Source of the DNA: Chloroflexota bacterium | GTDB lineage: Bacteria > Chloroflexota > Anaerolineae > SpSt-600 | Length of the DNA: 10,603 bases | Direction of reading: 5' to 3' | Assembly (NCBI GenBank): GCA_011041825.1 | Contig: DRAO01000448.1 | Span: forward strand, 1-10,603 | Shown: in pieces, positions 7,686 to 10,603 of the stretch | Position numbering within the stretch: position 1 is the first letter of the stretch | Layout of the letters: every line of letters starts with the position of its first letter | Program-made: the position numbers and the translations under genes | Notes under the pieces: model-generated | The model's input: the letters and a program-made list of their open reading frames with translations, nothing else | Told to the model about the DNA's origin: nothing | Databases searched by the model: none

Positions 7686-8906
7686 ATGCGGAAGAGGAAA
7701 TTCCTTCTTGTCATTACATCAGTGCTGGCCTTGCTTGCCTTGCTGGCAGCCTGCGCTACCCCAACACCCCAGGTCATCAAAGAGACGGTTGAGGTTCCCG
7801 TGACCAAGAAGATTAAGGCTGCCTGGATCTATGTAGGTCCCATCGGCGACTATGGTTGGACCCATGCCCACGACCTAGGGCGCAAATACGTTCAAGATAA
7901 GTTCGGCGACTGGCTTGATACCGTCTACGCCGAATCAGTGCCCGAGGCAGATGCAGCCCGATATATTGACCGCTTCATCCAGGAAGAGAAAGCCGATGTC
8001 GTATTCACCACTTCCTTCGGCTATATGGATGCCACCATAGAGGCAGGCAACAAGTACCCGGATAAAATCTTCTTCCACTGCTCCGGCTACAAAAGGGCCA
8101 AGAATGTAGGCACTTATTTCGCCGAGTTCTACCAGCTTTACTACCTCAACGGCCTTATGGCCGGTGCCCTCACCAAGACGGGGAAGGTGGGTTATGTGGC
8201 CGCACACCCCATCCCCGAAGTCGTCCGCCATATTAATGCCTTTGCCCTGGGCGTGCGAGAGGTCAACCCCGATGCCACCGTTGATGTGCGCTGGCTCTTC
8301 TCCTGGTATGACCCCGCCAAGGCAAGGGAAGCAGCCGAAGCCCTGATTTCTGAAGGGGTAGATGTCCTGGCCTTTACCGAGGACTCCCCAGCTGTGGTCG
8401 AAGTGGGCGAGGAATACGCCACTCAGAAGGGCAAGCCCATTTACACCTTCGCTCACTACAGCCCTATGCTAAAATACGGCCCCCATTCGGCAGTTAGCGG
8501 GCAGCTCGTCCATTGGGAGAAAATCTACGAGGACATCCTAACCAAGATTTACATAGGGGTGTACACCAACGAGAACCTGGAGAACGTTGATTACTGGTGG
8601 ATGCTTCGAGAAGGGGCAGTGGAGCTCGGAGCCGACTTCGGCGTGCCCATCAACCCCGAGTTTGAAGATGACCTGAAGGCCGTCAAGGTCAAGGACCCCA
8701 TCCTGGGTGAGATCAGCGTCTACGACCTGGTCTTCAAGCGCCTGGAGCAAATGAGCGAGGAGACTGTGCTCTTTGACCCCTTCACCGGCCCCATCAAGGA
8801 CCAGGATGGGAACCTGCGCATTGAAGCCGGGCGTCGAGCCAGCCACGATGAACTCTGGACTATTGATTGGTTTGTCGAAGGCATTGTAGCCCGCATCCCT
8901 CGCTAA
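7686..8906 (+). CDS. BMP-family (PnrA/Med-like) ABC transporter substrate-binding lipoprotein
   Basis: A 406-aa lipoprotein. A basic n-region (MRKRK), a hydrophobic core and the lipobox LAAC place the lipidated cysteine at C23. A flexible TPTPQVIKETVEVPVTKK tether, typical of Chloroflexota binding proteins, follows. The mature domain is a type I periplasmic-binding fold of the BMP family (Pfam Bmp). Landmarks are GPIGDYGWTHAHDLG (51-65), the first ligand-loop region; VVFTTSFGYMD (105-115); GTYFAEFYQLYYLNGLMAGALTKTGKVGYV with a family-typical G-A-L-T-K-T-G-K-V-G core (142-171); and the C-terminal FTGPIKDQDGNLR (366-378) with DWFVEGI (394-400). BMP proteins commonly bind nucleosides or purines, but ligand identity cannot be read here. 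No ATPase or permease gene flanks it in the window, so its transporter is elsewhere or it acts as a sensor. Its own promoter and a 3' hairpin suggest a single-gene transcript. Confidence 0.93.
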   Translation: MRKRKFLLVITSVLALLALLAACATPTPQVIKETVEVPVTKKIKAAWIYVGPIGDYGWTHAHDLGRKYVQDKFGDWLDTVYAESVPEADAARYIDRFIQEEKADVVFTTSFGYMDATIEAGNKYPDKIFFHCSGYKRAKNVGTYFAEFYQLYYLNGLMAGALTKTGKVGYVAAHPIPEVVRHINAFALGVREVNPDATVDVRWLFSWYDPAKAREAAEALISEGVDVLAFTEDSPAVVEVGEEYATQKGKPIYTFAHYSPMLKYGPHSAVSGQLVHWEKIYEDILTKIYIGVYTNENLENVDYWWMLREGAVELGADFGVPINPEFEDDLKAVKVKDPILGEISVYDLVFKRLEQMSEETVLFDPFTGPIKDQDGNLRIEAGRRASHDELWTIDWFVEGIVARIPR

Positions 8907-8912
8907 AACTAA

Positions 8913-9263
<351 letters not shown>

Positions 9264-9294
9264 ACACGGAAGCTCCTGGGGAAGCCTGATGAGA

Positions 9295-9335
9295 GTTGTC
9301 TTGCGGCGGTTGACCGCTGCAAGACAACATTTTTT
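9295..9335 (+). terminator. Intrinsic terminator after the ferredoxin gene
   Basis: GTTGTCTTGCGGCGG (9295-9309) pairs with CCGCTGCAAGACAAC (9314-9328) around the 4-nt loop TTGA. The 15-bp stem has one G-T wobble and is followed, after one A, by six Ts (9330-9335). This is a textbook rho-independent terminator and isolates the ferredoxin transcript from the DUF1848 gene that starts 16 nt after the T run. Confidence 0.92.
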
Positions 9336-9337
9336 AT

Positions 9338-9353
9338 AGGGGGTTGGAGGGTG
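9338..9353 (+). promoter_or_regulatory. Ribosome binding site deciding the GTG start of the DUF1848 gene
   Basis: AGGGGG (9338-9343) lies 7 nt before GTG at 9351. A second purine block, GGAGG (9346-9350), abuts the GTG and is too close to serve this start. Residues immediately after the GTG (MRHVISASRRTD) match the known N-terminus of DUF1848 proteins, so no longer or shorter start is needed. Confidence 0.6.
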
Positions 9354-10247
9354 CGTCACGTCATTTCCGCCTCCCGCAGGACTGACATAGTAACCTGGTA
9401 TGCAGCTTGGTTCACCAAAGCCATACACAGAGGCTGGGTAAAGGTGCGCCATCCTTTCAGCAATGATTTCTACTTGGTATCCCTCAAGCCCGAGGATGTA
9501 CACACGGTCGTCCTTTGGTCCAAGGATTTCAGCCCCTTGTTGGAAAACCGCTATGGCCTTCGTGATGCGCTGTCAAAATATGATCAGCTCTTCTGCCATT
9601 TTACCATCACGGGGCTAGGGGCAACTCCCCTGGAACCCAAAGTGCCTCCCTGGCAGGAGGCCGTTCGGCAGTTGCCGGAGCTGGTGAAGCTGGTCGGGGA
9701 CCCCAGGCGGGTGACTTTGCGGTTTGACCCCATCATCCACTGGGAGGAGGCCGGGGAGATACTCAGCAACCTGCCTCTGGCCGAACCCATTTTAAGGGCA
9801 GCGGCTGAAAACGGCATTACCAGCGTGCGGATCTCATTTGCTACTATTTACGGGAAGGTGCGCAAGAGGAAAGGGTGGAAATGGATAGACCCGCCCCTCG
9901 AACGCAAATTGGAGATTACATCCGAGCTCGTGAGGATGGCCCGCTCTTTAGGGCTCACCATCCATAGCTGCGCTGATACGTCCCTCCTCCAAGCCGGAGC
10001 CTTGCCTTCTAGATGCATTGATGGGGAGCTGCTCAGCCGCCTGCACCCCAAGGGCTTCAAGGCCCCAACGGAGAAGGACAGGGGCCAACGCCCTCAATGT
10101 GGCTGCACTGTGAGCATTGACATAGGTTCATATACGATGAAATGCCCCTCAGGATGCGTGTACTGCTATGCCCACCCCATCATCCAGCCAAAAAATCTCA
10201 ATCCCAGTGAAAAGTCCTCACCTCGCTTAAGGGGCTTAAGGGGATAA
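9351..10247 (+). CDS. DUF1848 family protein with C-terminal CX3CX2C motif
   Basis: A 298-aa protein that begins at a GTG. The family signature is clear: ISASRRTDIVTWYAAWF (5-21), VRHPFSN (32-38), SLKPEDVHTVVLWSKD (44-59), FTITGLG (84-90), RFDPIIHW (124-131), VRISFATIYGK (159-169), HSCADTSLL (205-213) and RCIDGELL (221-228). The C-terminal cysteine block is C250-G-C252 ... S-IDIGSY ... C265-P-S-G-C269-V-Y-C272-YA. The last three cysteines have the spacing used by radical-SAM proteins to bind a [4Fe-4S] cluster, but at the C-terminus. DUF1848 has no established function that I know of. Metal or Fe-S binding is inferred from conserved cysteines. The final 25 residues after CYAHP look like a non-conserved tail and overlap a convergent gene by 50 bp. 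The preceding ferredoxin could be an electron donor, but nothing here proves it. Confidence 0.9.
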   Translation: MRHVISASRRTDIVTWYAAWFTKAIHRGWVKVRHPFSNDFYLVSLKPEDVHTVVLWSKDFSPLLENRYGLRDALSKYDQLFCHFTITGLGATPLEPKVPPWQEAVRQLPELVKLVGDPRRVTLRFDPIIHWEEAGEILSNLPLAEPILRAAAENGITSVRISFATIYGKVRKRKGWKWIDPPLERKLEITSELVRMARSLGLTIHSCADTSLLQAGALPSRCIDGELLSRLHPKGFKAPTEKDRGQRPQCGCTVSIDIGSYTMKCPSGCVYCYAHPIIQPKNLNPSEKSSPRLRGLRG

Positions 10248-10602
10248 AGCCCTCCCTATCTCCCTGCTTCAGCAAGTAAATCACCTGCACCTGCCACTCA
10301 TAAGTGCGGTCTGGCTGGTCAGCCTTGCCATGGAAGAAGCTGGCAGGCACCACCCAACCAGGCTTCTCGACCACCTGTCGAAATTCTTTTAATTCGCCGC
10401 CCTCTTTATACTTTATAATCACCATATACGCCTGGTTGGGTCCCAGCTCTCCGGGAGGTTCCCACTTCAATTCCACAATGGTATCCCGCCCGTGGAACCA
10501 GGTTCCCTCCTCGGGAAATACGGGTTTGGGAGCGGAGAAGGCGAAAGGTATTGTGGGGGTTGGAGTTGGGAGGGGAGTTGGAGTTGGGGTGTAGGTGGAA
10601 AC
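10198..10602 (-). CDS. TP-linker protein with a C-terminal Ig/FN3-like domain, 5'-truncated by the window edge
   Basis: The minus-strand frame is open from the right edge to a TGA at 10200-10198, giving 134 in-window residues; the start lies beyond the window. A GTG at 10476 is in frame but would cut through the domain. The first residues are VSTYTPTPTPLPTPTPT, a low-complexity Thr-Pro linker common in exported Chloroflexota proteins. After it comes PVFPEEGTWFHGRDTIVELKW and a compact beta-rich domain with an ELKWEPPGEL opening, YMVIIKY, YEWQVQVIYL and a final SPLSEVRTFHWD. The alternation of W, Y and hydrophobic strands resembles a fibronectin-III or related Ig-like fold. The N-terminal part may be a kinase, peptidase or other surface enzyme and cannot be seen. 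The gene converges on the DUF1848 gene and shares its last 50 bp. Codon-level coherence over the full 405 bases and a sensible domain make it real, although no named family is recognised. Confidence 0.75.
   Translation of the reverse strand, partial: VSTYTPTPTPLPTPTPTIPFAFSAPKPVFPEEGTWFHGRDTIVELKWEPPGELGPNQAYMVIIKYKEGGELKEFRQVVEKPGWVVPASFFHGKADQPDRTYEWQVQVIYLLKQGDREGFIPLSPLSEVRTFHWD
10224..10243. repeat. Tandem 9-bp direct repeat in the convergent overlap
   Basis: GCTTAAGGG-type units occur twice in a row: GCTTAAGGG followed by GCTTAAGGG, within CGCTTAAGGGGCTTAAGGGG. On the plus strand the repeat encodes the RLRGLRG tail of the DUF1848 protein. On the minus strand it encodes PLSPLS near the end of the other protein. 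A 9-bp duplication keeps both frames open. Confidence 0.7.
10553..10602 (-). repeat. Low-complexity (Thr-Pro)n-coding tract
   Basis: Read on the minus strand this is a run of ACx/CCx codons encoding alternating Thr and Pro. The plus strand is correspondingly G-rich, with GGGGG, GGG, GGGG and GGGG runs. It forms the flexible linker of the truncated minus-strand protein and may extend beyond the window. Confidence 0.8.
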
Positions 10603-10603
10603 G

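Noticed and set aside
7935..8456. Minus-strand open frame of about 173 codons opposite the BMP gene
   Set aside because: It is antisense to the ligand-binding domain of a clear BMP lipoprotein and has no ribosome site or domain.
10304..10594. Plus-strand open frame at the right end, ending in Gly-Val repeats
   Set aside because: It is antisense to the Thr-Pro linker and FN3-like domain; the Gly-Val run is just the complement of the Thr-Pro codons.

Overview
The window looks like a piece of a Chloroflexota (Anaerolineae-like, plausibly thermophilic) chromosome or metagenome bin. The lineage call rests on style, not on a marker gene. The solute-binding lipoprotein has a TPTPQVIKETVEVPV-type tether after its lipobox. 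A surface protein has a (Thr-Pro)n linker. Two very large GT-C-like membrane proteins carry C-terminal beta-sandwich modules. No mobile element, CRISPR array, tRNA or rRNA was seen, and no gap exceeds about 130 bases.

Layout, left to right. (1) The 3' part of a G5 + 3D-domain cell-wall protein runs in from the left edge (1-516). (2) A same-strand series covers 648-7610: an SDR dehydrogenase of the D-mannonate oxidoreductase type, a LarA-family nickel-dependent racemase/epimerase homologue, and two giant polytopic membrane proteins. Spacings are 82 nt, a 41-nt overlap and 13 nt, so the last three genes are probably co-transcribed. (3) A BMP-family lipoprotein (7686-8906) has its own near-consensus extended -10 promoter and a strong 3' hairpin, with no ABC ATPase or permease gene beside it. 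(4) A small 2[4Fe-4S] ferredoxin (8991-9263) is closed by a textbook intrinsic terminator. (5) A DUF1848 protein (9351-10247) has a CX3CX2C cysteine motif near its C-terminus. (6) Convergent with it, and overlapping its tail by 50 bp, is the C-terminal part of a minus-strand protein with a TP-rich linker and an Ig/FN3-like domain, which runs off the right edge.

How the genes may work together. The SDR and LarA homologues suggest 2-hydroxy-acid or sugar-acid metabolism. The attractive but unproven reading is C2 epimerisation of a sugar acid (gluconate to mannonate) followed by oxidation to fructuronate. The two membrane proteins look like polyprenyl-phosphate-sugar-dependent glycosyltransferases or related surface-polymer proteins. 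They share a recurring C-terminal module: two copies in the first, one diverged copy in the second. The ferredoxin and DUF1848 genes are neighbours with matching Fe-S chemistry, although a terminator separates them.
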